Assembly: GCA_963798775.1 (NCBI GenBank)
Contig: CAWCUK010000001.1
Coordinates: 1 to 64,000 of the forward strand
Direction of reading: 5' to 3'
DNA length: 64,000 nucleotides
Origin: CAWCUK01 sp963798775
Lineage (GTDB): Bacteria; Bacteroidota; Ignavibacteria; Ignavibacteriales; Ignavibacteriaceae
The translations under genes and the position numbers were made by a program. Positions 8,189 through 17,345 of the stretch are shown here, in pieces (within the stretch, counting starts at the first letter, position 1; each line of letters starts with the position of its first letter). Below the pieces are notes generated by a model, which saw nothing but the letters and a program-made list of their open reading frames with translations, did no database searches and had not been told where the DNA came from.

Positions 8189-8949
8189 TCTTCTTCCCTA
8201 GTTAAGTATTTATCGTAATAAAAACGAGCACGTTCCAAATCCTCCGGAGTATCCACGGCAAGATTTTCAAATTCGGTAACAACAATTTTAATTTTAAATC
8301 CATTTTCGAGCATACGGAGCTGTTCCAATTTTTCAGTCTGCTCCAAGTCAGTCGGCTGAAGCTCAGTAAATCGGAGGAGCGATTCCCTACGGTAAACATA
8401 CAACCCTATATGTTTATAAATATCAGCTTTCTGAAGCCAATCAACATTAGTTTTAGCTTCACGGACAAAAGGAATGGGAGAACGGGAGAAATACATGGCG
8501 AAATTATTATAATCAAAAACTACTTTTGGAATTGAAGGAGATTCAAGATCTTGAAGATTAGTAATTTTTTTAGCAAGAGTAGTAACATTTATAGAATGAT
8601 CGAATAGCAGCGGCTCAATTGCCTGGTCAATCATTGTACCTTGAATAAACGGTTCATCGCCTTGAATATTAACCACAATTTTCGCCTCCGTCATATTTTG
8701 AACAACATAAGCAATTCTATCAGAACCGGTCGGCAAATCTTTTGGAGTAAGAATTACATTACCGCCGAAATTTTTAACAACCTGGTAAACTTTTTCATCA
8801 TCAACGGCAATAATTACTTTATTAAGTAATTTAGATTGTAACGAGCTTTCATACGTATGCTGAATCATCGGTTTACCGCCGATATCCGCGAGCGGTTTCC
8901 CCATAAGTCGTGTGGAGGCAAAACGAGCCGGAATAACACCAACTATCAT
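8185..8949 (-). CDS. kdsB: 3-deoxy-manno-octulosonate cytidylyltransferase (CMP-KDO synthetase)
   Basis: Activates KDO with CTP to make CMP-KDO for lipid A/inner-core LPS assembly, in the cytoplasm. The N-terminal nucleotide-binding signature IPARFASTRLMGKPL is clear, with NIQGDEPF in the middle and HIGLYVYRRESL further on. At 254 residues it is full length. It is in a run of overlapping or closely spaced minus-strand genes (gatC upstream, PLP enzyme downstream), consistent with a housekeeping envelope unit and with a Gram-negative LPS-making cell. Confidence 0.95.
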   Translation of the reverse strand: MIVGVIPARFASTRLMGKPLADIGGKPMIQHTYESSLQSKLLNKVIIAVDDEKVYQVVKNFGGNVILTPKDLPTGSDRIAYVVQNMTEAKIVVNIQGDEPFIQGTMIDQAIEPLLFDHSINVTTLAKKITNLQDLESPSIPKVVFDYNNFAMYFSRSPIPFVREAKTNVDWLQKADIYKHIGLYVYRRESLLRFTELQPTDLEQTEKLEQLRMLENGFKIKIVVTEFENLAVDTPEDLERARFYYDKYLTREEE

Positions 8950-8985
8950 ATTAAATCTTTCAGTAGAAAATTAGAAAAGGAAAAA

Positions 8986-9282
8986 TTAATTATCTCCCCC
9001 GATAACTTTAGGAACTTTAAAGAAAACTTCATCTTTATCGGGCGAATTTTTTAAAGCTTCTTCTCTCGCAATACTTTCTTTCACTTTATCTTCTCTAAAG
9101 GCATTAGTTCCTTCAACCGGATGAGAAAGAGGTTCAATATTTTCAGTATCGAGCTCGTTAAGTTTTTCCATATAATTTAATATTTCATTCAACTCGGATG
9201 TATATTCATCAAGCTCATCTTCAGAAAATTTTAATCTCGCGAGATCGGCGATATACTCAACATCTTTCCTGGTAACGGCCAT
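8986..9282 (-). CDS. gatC: Asp-tRNA(Asn)/Glu-tRNA(Gln) amidotransferase subunit C
   Basis: Small (98 aa) stabilising subunit of GatCAB, which amidates misacylated Asp- or Glu-tRNA. Hallmarks are the start VTRKDVEYIADLARLKFSEDEL, the central ILNYMEKLNELDT and the C-terminal FFKVPKVI. gatA and gatB are not in this window. It lies two bases after plsC. Confidence 0.93.
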   Translation of the reverse strand: MAVTRKDVEYIADLARLKFSEDELDEYTSELNEILNYMEKLNELDTENIEPLSHPVEGTNAFREDKVKESIAREEALKNSPDKDEVFFKVPKVIGGDN

Positions 9283-9284
9283 TT

Positions 9285-9983
9285 CTAATTTCCTTTTTTA
9301 TTTTGTATTACAATTTCTCTAACTTTTTCCATTAGTTCAATTTCTTCTTTTCTGCTTAAAGCGCCGGTTATTTCAATCGGGTTACCGTAATGGACATTAA
9401 TCGTCCCCGGATTTATTTTCATTGAACCTTTGGGCATTATCTTTTCGGTTCCGCTTAAACTAACGGGAATAATAGGATGACCTACGCGCGAAGCGAGATA
9501 AAATGCTCCCCGTTTAAACGGCTGAACTTCACCTGTTTTACTTCTTGTTCCTTCGGCAAAAAGAAGGATAGAAAATCCCTTCTGTATCATCTTTTTAGCT
9601 TCCTCAATACTCTTCATCGCGCTTTCGGCTTTTTTCCTATCAACCATAATGTAGGGCCCGAACTGCATTTGCCAGCCGAAAATGGGAACTTTAGCAATTT
9701 CTTTTTTGAAAACGATACTCATTTTAGTAGGAACCGATAACTGCATCGCCGGAATATCGTATTGGCTGCTATGGTTGCTAACGTAAACATAACTTTGATC
9801 TTTTTTAATATTTTCTATTCCGGTTACATTTAATTTAATACCGCTAATTAAAAGAATGCCTTTAGAGAAAAATCTGGAAAGCCAGATATAGAGAGTATGG
9901 CTTCTATCTATTAAAAATAAGGTTGCTAAAATAGAACAGATTAATGTAAAAATTGCAAGGAAAAATAATTTTATATAGGTCAA
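9285..9983 (-). CDS. plsC: 1-acyl-sn-glycerol-3-phosphate acyltransferase
   Basis: Membrane acyltransferase that makes phosphatidic acid. An N-terminal hydrophobic anchor (residues 3-25) precedes the catalytic HX4D box (NHSSQYD, near residue 70), the substrate loop FAEGTRSKTG near residue 142 and the P-box region HPIIPVSL. The 232 residues match the family. Its start overlaps the stop of the M48 protease gene by four bases, so the two are coupled. Confidence 0.92.
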   Translation of the reverse strand: MTYIKLFFLAIFTLICSILATLFLIDRSHTLYIWLSRFFSKGILLISGIKLNVTGIENIKKDQSYVYVSNHSSQYDIPAMQLSVPTKMSIVFKKEIAKVPIFGWQMQFGPYIMVDRKKAESAMKSIEEAKKMIQKGFSILLFAEGTRSKTGEVQPFKRGAFYLASRVGHPIIPVSLSGTEKIMPKGSMKINPGTINVHYGNPIEITGALSRKEEIELMEKVREIVIQNKKGN

Positions 9984-11125
9984 GATTTATTTCCTTCAAA
10001 CTTTAAAGAAACATTGTCGCCAATATTTTCCTGGGAAGACACAAAATTTTTAATGGCCGCAATTCTATTTTTAATCGATGGATGACTGTAGAAAAACCAT
10101 TCAACCAGAGGATGAGGATCTTTATCGCCCAAATTCTGTTCGGTTAGTTTTTCTAAAGTTGAAATAAAAGCTTCCGTTTTATGAGTCGAGCTGATCGCGT
10201 ATTCATCGGCTTCATATTCATATTTTCTGGAAAGAATATTTGTAAGCGGAGTTTGAATAATTCCGATTAACATCCCCCACAAAGGAATTAAAGGAAGCGC
10301 GCCGACAGCGGTAAGTTTATTAAAACCGAACCAGCCGAGAGAAATTTTATATAAAATGGAAAGGATAAACAAAACTAGAAAACTTGAAGCTGTTCCGATT
10401 ATTATATTTTTAATAATATGTTTTCTTTTATAATGGCCGAGTTCATGCGCGATAACGGTTTCAATTTCATCATTTGTGTAAGAGTTAAGCAAAGTATCGC
10501 CGAGAAGAATTCTTTTTGATTTTCCGATTCCCGTAAAAGCCGCGTTTGCTTTTTTAGTATTTTTACTCATATCAAACTTGTAAACATTTTCAACTTTAAT
10601 TCCGGCTTCTTCGGCAAGAATTTTAATTCTTTTCTTAAGTTCTTCATTATCAACGGGAGTAACTTTATAAAATAAAGGAAGAATAAGAACCGGGACAATT
10701 CTAGCAAGCACAACAGAGAGGAGAAATAAAACTACGGCGAAAGGAAGCCACCAAAGATTGCCGAATGTATTTAACACGTAAAAAAAGAAAAGCAGAAGAG
10801 GAACGCCGATAATTAAAGAAAGAAGTAAACCTTTTGCTTTTTCCCAAATCCATTTAAAGAAAGTTTGGTTTGATAAATCGTATTTATGCTCGAGATAAAA
10901 ATTCAGATAATAATCAACCGGGAAGAATAAAATTCCCATTCCTATTCCGGTTACGGCTGTAAAAAGCAGAAAAATAGAATAATTATTGTTTGAAAAAGAG
11001 CTTAAGAAATAGACAAGCCTTTCACTAAAACCTAGCGCCACAAAAAGAAAGATTAATATAAAACTGGTAATTCCTTCCGAAATATTTACGGAAAGTTTAA
11101 TTCTATTATATTTTTTTGAATCCAT
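9980..11125 (-). CDS. M48 family (Ste24/CAAX-type) membrane zinc metalloprotease
   Basis: Integral membrane protease with several hydrophobic helices in the N-terminal half (M48_N region). The zinc site is HELGH near residue 230, with a third ligand in EYEADEYA. Homologues cleave C-terminal of prenyl-Cys in eukaryotes; in bacteria they are thought to act in membrane protein quality control (inference here). Full length at 381 residues. First gene of a transcription unit running to 7229; the terminator at 11186-11222 separates it from the YHS gene. Confidence 0.9.
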   Translation of the reverse strand: MDSKKYNRIKLSVNISEGITSFILIFLFVALGFSERLVYFLSSFSNNNYSIFLLFTAVTGIGMGILFFPVDYYLNFYLEHKYDLSNQTFFKWIWEKAKGLLLSLIIGVPLLLFFFYVLNTFGNLWWLPFAVVLFLLSVVLARIVPVLILPLFYKVTPVDNEELKKRIKILAEEAGIKVENVYKFDMSKNTKKANAAFTGIGKSKRILLGDTLLNSYTNDEIETVIAHELGHYKRKHIIKNIIIGTASSFLVLFILSILYKISLGWFGFNKLTAVGALPLIPLWGMLIGIIQTPLTNILSRKYEYEADEYAISSTHKTEAFISTLEKLTEQNLGDKDPHPLVEWFFYSHPSIKNRIAAIKNFVSSQENIGDNVSLKFEGNKS

Positions 11126-11185
11126 ACTTGAAAAATAACATGTATAACTTTTGCAATCAATTTAATAAATAATCTTCTGTATAAA

Positions 11186-11222
11186 TAAAAAACCCGGAAC
11201 CGTAAAAAAAACGATTCCGGGA
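11186..11222 (-). terminator. Rho-independent terminator of the YHS-domain gene
   Basis: Minus strand: stem CCCGGAATCG / CGGTTCCGGG around a T-rich loop, followed by a run of six T residues, about 30 bases past the stop at 11252. Confidence 0.85.
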
Positions 11223-11251
11223 GAAATTACTGAATCAGAAAAAGATTAAAA

Positions 11252-11737
11252 TTATTTCTTTTTCTTTAAAGATTTTCCGTCCTCACTTAAACGGGAAATA
11301 TACTTTTCAGGATCAGCTTTAAATTTCTTCATGCACTTATTACAGCAAGTAGCGTATTTTACACCTTTATAAACGTAAGTATGCTCACCGTCTATTTCTT
11401 CGCCGGAAACCGGGCAAACTGAATTGAAAGGTTTAGCGTCCGCCAATTCTTCAGCCTTTTCATCTTTTTCCATTTTTTCATCTTTTTCCGTCATCTCTTC
11501 TTTTTCGGCTTTCTCCGATTTTTCCATAACTTCTTCTTTTTCAGCCTTTTCCATTTTTTCAGATTTTTCGGCTTTTTCCATTTTCTCCGGTTTTTCAGCT
11601 TTTTCTACTTTTTCCGGTTTTTCGGCTTTTTCCATTTTTTCCGGTTTTTCAGCTTTTGGTTTCTCCTGCGCATAAGTATTTAATGAGAATCCGGCTCCCA
11701 TTAATAATATAAATACCGCTAACAAAAGTTTTTTCAT
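11252..11737 (-). CDS. Exported YHS-domain protein with Lys/Glu repeat linker
   Basis: I start at 11737 because the ATG there has an AGGTGG ribosome site five bases upstream and begins a signal peptide (MKKLLLAVFILLMGAGF...). Residues about 25-95 are a low-complexity linker built from EKxEKMEKA-like units. The C-terminus is a YHS domain (CPVSGEEIDGEHTYVYKG..CCNKCMKKF) with a CxxxC-like and a CCxxC cysteine set, the kind used for heavy-metal or copper binding. Likely a periplasmic metal-binding protein; the metal is not known. Single-gene unit with its own terminator. Confidence 0.82.
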   Translation of the reverse strand: MKKLLLAVFILLMGAGFSLNTYAQEKPKAEKPEKMEKAEKPEKVEKAEKPEKMEKAEKSEKMEKAEKEEVMEKSEKAEKEEMTEKDEKMEKDEKAEELADAKPFNSVCPVSGEEIDGEHTYVYKGVKYATCCNKCMKKFKADPEKYISRLSEDGKSLKKKK

Positions 11738-11797
11738 TAGTCCACCTTTCATTAATATGTTTTTTGTTTGATTAGAAAAGACCGCTAAATAAAATAC

Positions 11798-12583
11798 TTA
11801 AATTGTTCCGAGATCTTTTTGAGAAAGCCAGCCGACTTTCCCGTCCCGCAATTTTATTTTTAACCAGTTATCCACTTTATCTTCAACACGGACTTTCAAT
11901 CCTTCGTGAATAACAAAAGCATCATTACTGTCGATATCCGGCGCAAGTTTTGCTGTTACAACCGGCTGCAGAACAATCGCGTTTTCAATATTTACTTCTC
12001 GTTTATATTTGACCGAAACCAAAGCTACAGAAATAACCAACAAAACCAAAGTAACTAATCCGGCAAAAAAAGAATATCTCTGAAATTGTGATTTTCTAAA
12101 AAAGAAATAGCCGGCAACAGAAAATAAGAGTAGAATATAAATAATATAGCTGAACCAAGCCCAGCCGGAAACAGAAAAGAAAGCAAGTAAACCTTCCCAC
12201 CATTGGAACAAAAAGAACCGCGGCATCGGTTCAATTTTATCAATGGTTTTAGAATTAGCGAGATTAAGATTATGCTGAACATCTTCATCGCCGGGAGAAA
12301 TCCGACGCGCTTTTTCATAATATAAAATAGCGTAGCCCAAATTTCCCTTGCGGTAGAAAGCGTTTCCAAGATTATAAAATAAACTTGTTCCCTCGTAACC
12401 TTGCTGTTCAACCTGTTTATAAATTTCGATAGCTTTATCAAAATTATTCTGCTGATAATATTCATTCGCCTTTTTCATCATTTCTTCCGGCGATTGGGCA
12501 AATAAAATATTGGAAAACACAAATACGGAAACAGATAAAAACAGAAAGCTTCTTAACAAAATTTGTAACTTTGATTTAAGCAT
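11798..12583 (-). CDS. batE: BatE: TPR and SH3-like membrane protein
   Basis: Last gene of the Bat (Bacteroides aerotolerance) operon. A signal peptide or anchor (LFLSVSVFVFSNILFAQ) is followed by TPR repeats (residues about 30-120), two membrane helices and a C-terminal bacterial SH3-like domain ending GKVGWLSQKDLG. I use the ATG at 12583, which overlaps batD by eight bases and has GAGGG upstream; the ATG at 12610 is the longer option. Bat proteins are thought to form an envelope complex with MoxR; the exact role of BatE is unproven. Confidence 0.85.
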   Translation of the reverse strand: MLKSKLQILLRSFLFLSVSVFVFSNILFAQSPEEMMKKANEYYQQNNFDKAIEIYKQVEQQGYEGTSLFYNLGNAFYRKGNLGYAILYYEKARRISPGDEDVQHNLNLANSKTIDKIEPMPRFFLFQWWEGLLAFFSVSGWAWFSYIIYILLLFSVAGYFFFRKSQFQRYSFFAGLVTLVLLVISVALVSVKYKREVNIENAIVLQPVVTAKLAPDIDSNDAFVIHEGLKVRVEDKVDNWLKIKLRDGKVGWLSQKDLGTI

Positions 12584-14414
12584 TTCTCTTACCCTCAAGA
12601 GATTTTTCAATTTCTATTACTACATTTGAAAGATCATTATACATTTCATTCATCGCGGAGCCGCTGTTTTCCTGCGGGGCAAAACGCACGAACTCACATT
12701 TTTCTACACAGTATTTTAGTTTGTTAATTAATTCCTCATCGATCTGTTTAGCCTCAAGTTTATTTACGGCTGTCTCAAGAGTAAAATCTGCTTTAGGAAT
12801 ATGAAGTTTATCTTCAAGGTAACCGAATAAAGCCTGCGACATTTCGCTGTAAAACTCGGTAGTTTTATTTTCCTCCATTAAAGTTTTCGCGGTTTTAAAT
12901 CTTGCTTTAGCAATACGCTGAGCTTTTTGATAGCGCATCAATTGAATATTTCCGGATAATCTTTCATCCCGTTTCTTCCAGCCGATTAAAGCGAATAAAG
13001 CAATTAAGGGAAGTGCCGCCGCCGCCCAAAATCCATAACTATAAATTATCATTTCACTTTTTTTGTGAAGATCATCTGTTGAAGTTTTAATAAAGCGGAT
13101 ATCATCGCCCAAAACTTTTACATCTTCTTTTGAATAACTTTCCGGGCCGCTTGCAAGACTATTTTCTCCCTGCTCAATATTAATAGGATATGCCGGAGTT
13201 GAAAGAGTTTCATATCTCTTTTTGAAAGGATCAAAATAAGAAAATTTAATTGAAGGAATTTCTTTTTTCCCCGCTACCCGAGGGATAATTAAATACTCAA
13301 CGCTTTTCTTCCCGGAAATAACATTATTCCTATTTATATTTTCGGAAGTTTTCGGTTCATACTTTTCAAATCCCGCGGGAAGATTTAACTCCGGAACATT
13401 TATTAATTTAATATTCCCGGTTCCGCTAATATTTATTTTAAGCGAAATCGGTTCGTTAGTTTTTGTGTCGGTTTTATCAAGATCGGAGTTCATTGTAAAA
13501 CTTCCCACGGCGCCGTTGAAAGAATCCGGTTTTCCCTGCTGAGGAAGAGGTTCGGAAGTAATTTTTATAGTATTAGATTTTGCTTCATATTGAACAGTCT
13601 CTCCCCTATTAAAAAAAGGATCGTCAAAGAAATCATCAAAAACATTATTGCTTTTTCTTTTTCTCTGAACAATTACGGGAACATTTAATTCAAGCGGAGT
13701 AACGGAAAGCTCGCCGGTTTGCGAAGGAAAAAGCGCGACTTTTTTTAGAATTCCCACTCGAAATTGTTTACCGTCAACAACTTCCGTAGAAAAAGAAATA
13801 TTATTTGATGTCTGAAGTTCTTCCGCCCAAAAACCTTGATACTGCGGAAGTTTTGAAACCGACATCTGTGAGGCGATACTTAATCTCGTATAAAGTTTAT
13901 AAGTAACGGTAACTTGCTCACCTTGGTAAACTTTATGTTTATCTACGCTGGCTTTTATAAATAGATTTTTCGCGATGTCCTCGTTGGAAATTCCGCTGCC
14001 GCCTTTTTGCTGCGCCTGCGGTTTTGAGGAGCCTTTTACAACTTCTATATTTAAAGGATTTGTTTTCAGAGGTTTTCCTTTATAAGAAATTGAAGCGCTG
14101 CCGATTGTAAACTTTCCCAAATCTTTCGGCTGTAAATAAAAAGAATAAGCTACGGAAGCTGAAACAGCGCCGTTTATAATCTGCATGCTCGTAGAAGAAT
14201 TGGGGCCGGAAAGAACTCTAAAATTTTCGAATGAAGGAGGATTAAAACCGGAAACATCATTTACGCTTTCACCGGAAAAAGTAAAAGTAACTTGAAATTG
14301 ATCGTTTATACCGACAGTAGAACTGCTGGCTTCGGAAGTAAAACTCTGCGCCGAAACCGCAGCGGCAAACAGAATAATTAACGCAAATAAATATTTAGGA
14401 TTTAATAACTTCAT
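12576..14414 (-). CDS. batD: BatD oxygen-tolerance family membrane protein
   Basis: 612 residues. A signal peptide (ends VSAQ) is followed by a long periplasmic region of immunoglobulin-like domains, starting VGINDQFQVTFTFSGESVNDVSGF, the usual BatD N-terminus. One transmembrane helix lies near residues 480-500 (SYGFWAAAALPLIALFALIGW), and a cytoplasmic helical tail resembles the tail of the 17338-18336 protein (YLEDKLHIP / YFEDRFKLP). Coupled to batE by overlap and 18 bases after batC. Confidence 0.88.
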   Translation of the reverse strand: MKLLNPKYLFALIILFAAAVSAQSFTSEASSSTVGINDQFQVTFTFSGESVNDVSGFNPPSFENFRVLSGPNSSTSMQIINGAVSASVAYSFYLQPKDLGKFTIGSASISYKGKPLKTNPLNIEVVKGSSKPQAQQKGGSGISNEDIAKNLFIKASVDKHKVYQGEQVTVTYKLYTRLSIASQMSVSKLPQYQGFWAEELQTSNNISFSTEVVDGKQFRVGILKKVALFPSQTGELSVTPLELNVPVIVQRKRKSNNVFDDFFDDPFFNRGETVQYEAKSNTIKITSEPLPQQGKPDSFNGAVGSFTMNSDLDKTDTKTNEPISLKINISGTGNIKLINVPELNLPAGFEKYEPKTSENINRNNVISGKKSVEYLIIPRVAGKKEIPSIKFSYFDPFKKRYETLSTPAYPINIEQGENSLASGPESYSKEDVKVLGDDIRFIKTSTDDLHKKSEMIIYSYGFWAAAALPLIALFALIGWKKRDERLSGNIQLMRYQKAQRIAKARFKTAKTLMEENKTTEFYSEMSQALFGYLEDKLHIPKADFTLETAVNKLEAKQIDEELINKLKYCVEKCEFVRFAPQENSGSAMNEMYNDLSNVVIEIEKSLEGKRNA

Positions 14415-14432
14415 ATAAACTTTTTTTTTGAT

Positions 14433-14975
14433 TTACCAATCTTTATCCGTCTTTGTTGTTTTTCCTTTTCTAACACGAATCTTTTTCTGAAGTTCCTTCT
14501 CATTGTTTTTTAACGCCTGCAGAATACGTTCAGCTTCGGCTTTGGAAATTTTATTTTTATCAGGCTGTTTTAACTGGTCTTGTTTAGCTTCATTCTGCTG
14601 ATTCGGTTTTTGCTGCTGATTTTCTTGATTCTGCTTATCCTGGTTTTTCTCATCTTTATTTTGCTGGTCTTTATCCTGCTGATTTTTTTGATCTTTATTC
14701 TCTTTGCTCTTATCGTTCTTATTCTGCTTATCCTGATCTTTATTTTTCTGGTTTTTCTTGTCTTTATTATTCTTGTTATTCTTATCGTTTTTATTCTGGT
14801 TTTTATCTTTATTCTTATTGTTCAACAAAGAAAGCGCGTAAGATAGATTATATTTTGTATCGGAATCATCGGGATTTAATTTTAGCGCGTTTTTATACGC
14901 CTCGATACTTTCTTTAATTTTCTTCCCTTTCAGCAATGCGTTTCCAAGATTATGATAAGCTTTAGCTTTATCCAT
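14433..14975 (-). CDS. batC: BatC TPR protein, C-terminal fragment
   Basis: One TPR (AYHNLGNALLKGKKIKESIEAYKNALKLNPDDSDTKYNL in pieces) leads into a roughly 90-residue Lys/Asn/Gln/Asp tail (NKDKNQNK.. type), the usual layout of BatC. The frame is open upstream of this ATG to about 15100, encoding another TPR (LNFNLGDAYYKQQRYEDAEKAYQ), and joins the fragment at 15068-15250 after a one-base correction. So the true gene is 14433-15250. Confidence 0.8.
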   Translation of the reverse strand: MDKAKAYHNLGNALLKGKKIKESIEAYKNALKLNPDDSDTKYNLSYALSLLNNKNKDKNQNKNDKNNKNNKDKKNQKNKDQDKQNKNDKSKENKDQKNQQDKDQQNKDEKNQDKQNQENQQQKPNQQNEAKQDQLKQPDKNKISKAEAERILQALKNNEKELQKKIRVRKGKTTKTDKDW

Positions 14976-15067
14976 TTTATCCGGCGCGGTTTTTAAAGAA
15001 TTCTGGTAAGCCTTTTCGGCATCTTCATAACGCTGCTGTTTATAGTACGCGTCGCCAAGATTAAAAT

Positions 15068-15250
15068 TTAAAGTATAATTATTTGGATCTTCTTCAACTC
15101 CTTTTTAAAATTCACTTCGGAGTTGGCAAAATTTTTCTTTTGATATTCATCAACTCCGTCATTATTTAATGAACGCACACTCTGCGCGAACGCGCTGCCC
15201 GTGCAAAAAATTAAAACAAGAATAAAATATTTTAATGATTTAAAATTCAT
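15068..15250 (-). CDS. batC: BatC TPR protein, N-terminal fragment (frameshifted)
   Basis: Signal peptide (MNFKSLKYFILVLIFCTGSAFAQ) and first TPR helix. The frame breaks in a TTTTAAAAAGG run; one added A restores the sequence FKKGVEEDPNNYTLNF and continues to 14433. A homopolymer indel of this kind is most simply a read error, though a natural frameshift cannot be excluded. Twelve bases after batB. Confidence 0.75.
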   Translation of the reverse strand: MNFKSLKYFILVLIFCTGSAFAQSVRSLNNDGVDEYQKKNFANSEVNFKKELKKIQIIIL

Positions 15251-15262
15251 ATTAAACTTTAT

Positions 15263-16309
15263 TTATTTCGAATCTATTCCCAAACGTTTATTAAGCTTTA
15301 CAAATAAAATTGATTTTCGTTCCGAGATAAAAAACTCGATTATTAAAAGCAGAATAGCCGGAGCTAAAAAATAATAAAAACGGTCTTCGTAATCAGTTAC
15401 CTTTTTTGTTCCGAATTCAGTTTTCTCTAAAGAAGATAAATCCTTATAAACCAAATCAAGCTGATCCTGCGCGTTTGTTCCGCGGAAATATTTTCCGTTG
15501 GCGGCCGCCGCTATTTTCTGCAAAGTCGCTTCATCAAGTTTTGTTAGAACCGTGTTTCCTTCATTATCCTGCTTAAACCCGATTTGTCTCCCGTTTTTAT
15601 CATAAAGCGGAATCGGAACTCCTTCCGGAGAGCCTAAACCAATCGCGTAAATTTGAATATCTTTATCGGCTGCTTCTTTTACATCATCCATAAGATTTCC
15701 TTCGTGGTCTTCGCCGTCTGTAATAACCACAATTGCTTTTTGAGTCTTAGACGAATTATCGAATGACTTTGTTGCCAAAGAAATTGCCGATCCGATCGCG
15801 GTTCCCGGCTGCGGAACGGAATTAACATCAACAGCGGAAAGAAATAAATTTGCCGCCGAATAATCGGTCGTTAACGGAAACTGGACAAAAGCTTCACCGG
15901 AAAAAACTATCAGGCCAATTCTATCTCCGCGAAGTTTATTAATTAAATTTGAGATCATATATTTTGCTTTGTCGAGACGATTCGGTTTTATATCTTCTGC
16001 CTTCATACTTAAAGAAACATCAAGCAGAATGTAAACATCAATCCCGGTTTGTTTTACTTCTTCAACTTTTGTCCCAACTTGAGGATTAGCGGCGGCGATT
16101 ACCAGGAAAGCAAAAGCGATAATTATAATCACAAATTTTAAAAGACTTTTTACTCCGCTGAAAGAAGAAAATAAAATTGTGTGAAGCTTTTTATCGGCAA
16201 AAGCATTTAGCTTTTTACTTCTGTAAAAGCGGAACAAAATGAAAAGCCCGATTAAAACGGGTACAATCCAAATCGCGTTTATATATTCAGGATGCGCAAA
16301 TCTAAACAT
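15263..16309 (-). CDS. batB: BatB: VWA-domain membrane protein
   Basis: Two N-terminal membrane helices, a von Willebrand A domain with a MIDAS-type metal site (LLDVSLSMKAEDIKPNRLDKAK near residue 95, then TDGEDHEGN) and a C-terminal helix (FYYFLAPAILLLIIEFF). 348 residues. VWA partners of MoxR ATPases are thought to be acted on by the chaperone to assemble envelope complexes. Paralogue and neighbour of batA. Confidence 0.9.
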   Translation of the reverse strand: MFRFAHPEYINAIWIVPVLIGLFILFRFYRSKKLNAFADKKLHTILFSSFSGVKSLLKFVIIIIAFAFLVIAAANPQVGTKVEEVKQTGIDVYILLDVSLSMKAEDIKPNRLDKAKYMISNLINKLRGDRIGLIVFSGEAFVQFPLTTDYSAANLFLSAVDVNSVPQPGTAIGSAISLATKSFDNSSKTQKAIVVITDGEDHEGNLMDDVKEAADKDIQIYAIGLGSPEGVPIPLYDKNGRQIGFKQDNEGNTVLTKLDEATLQKIAAAANGKYFRGTNAQDQLDLVYKDLSSLEKTEFGTKKVTDYEDRFYYFLAPAILLLIIEFFISERKSILFVKLNKRLGIDSK

Positions 16310-16349
16310 TTCGTACTTCGTACAATTAAAAAAAATGAAAAATTAAATT

Positions 16350-17345
16350 CTATGGAATTCTTCTTAAGACAGTATTAGATAAACCGATTTCCAAAACTAA
16401 TAATAAAATTCCACCGCCGAGCCAGCCGTAAAAAAGCTCTTTAGCATTACGGTAAGATGTAATTTCTATTTTAGTTTTCTCCATTTTATCAATCTGGTTA
16501 TAAATATTTTGCAGACTTTTATTATCGGTGGCCCTAAAATATTTTCCGCCGGTAGTATTCGCGATCTGCTGCAGAACTCCCTCATCAATTTCTACGGGAA
16601 GCATTTGATAACGCGTACCGAAAGGAGTCTGCACCGGGAAAGGAGCGTTTCCTTTCGTTCCAACGCCGATTGTATAAATCCTAATACCGAAAGTTTTAGC
16701 AATTTCAGCGGCGGAGATAGGATCGACTTCACCGGCATTATTAACGCCGTCGGTTAATAGAATGATAACTTTACTTTTACCTTTACTGTCCTTTAATCTG
16801 TTAACGCCGTTTGCAATCGCGTTCCCGATTGCCGTTCCGTCTTCCACCATTCCGCTTTTTACATTAGCGAGAAGATTATCAAGAACGGAATAATCGACTG
16901 TAAGCGGGCATTGAGTAAAAGCGTCCCTCGCGAAAACAACCAAGCCGATTCTATCGGATGTTCTGGAATCAATAAAATTTTCAATAACTTTTTTAGCGGC
17001 GTCAATTCTGTTCGGCTTTAAATCTTCGGCAAGCATACTGCCGGAAATATCAAGCACCATTGCTATATTTATTCCTTCAGAATAAATATTTTCGCCGGAA
17101 GAAAAACTCTGCGGGCGCGCCAGGGCGACGATAAAAAGTCCGACAGCGAGAATTCTAAATACAACCGGAATATTTCTTAAACGCTCTTTCCAGGTTGAAG
17201 GGAAAGCGTGAAAAATATTTAAAGAAGAATAAATAATTCCCGGTTCTTTTTTTCTTCCGCGCCACCAATACCAAATGGCCATCAGCGGAATTAAAATTAG
17301 TCCATATAATACCCAAGGATACGCGAAAGTTATATCTTTAAACAT
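16350..17345 (-). CDS. batA: BatA: VWA-domain membrane protein
   Basis: I start at 17345 (ATG inside the end of the upstream gene, AGAGGAA seven bases before) rather than the longer 17399 start, because the protein from there begins like other BatA proteins (MFKDITFAYPWVLYGLILIPLMAIWYWWRG, in two hydrophobic halves). It has a classic MIDAS motif DISGSM near residue 95 and LLTDGVNNAGE. A membrane helix near the C-terminus gives a loop-shaped periplasmic or cytoplasmic VWA domain. Coupled to the gene at 17338. Confidence 0.9.
   Translation of the reverse strand: MFKDITFAYPWVLYGLILIPLMAIWYWWRGRKKEPGIIYSSLNIFHAFPSTWKERLRNIPVVFRILAVGLFIVALARPQSFSSGENIYSEGINIAMVLDISGSMLAEDLKPNRIDAAKKVIENFIDSRTSDRIGLVVFARDAFTQCPLTVDYSVLDNLLANVKSGMVEDGTAIGNAIANGVNRLKDSKGKSKVIILLTDGVNNAGEVDPISAAEIAKTFGIRIYTIGVGTKGNAPFPVQTPFGTRYQMLPVEIDEGVLQQIANTTGGKYFRATDNKSLQNIYNQIDKMEKTKIEITSYRNAKELFYGWLGGGILLLVLEIGLSNTVLRRIP

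Noticed and set aside
11424..11675. Plus-strand Ser/Phe-rich repetitive frame
   Set aside because: Antisense of the Lys/Glu repeat stalk of the YHS protein.
14580..14846. Plus-strand frame rich in Leu/Ile/Phe, like a membrane protein
   Set aside because: It is the antisense of the Lys/Asn/Gln tail of BatC; composition follows from the low-complexity codons and there is no ribosome site.
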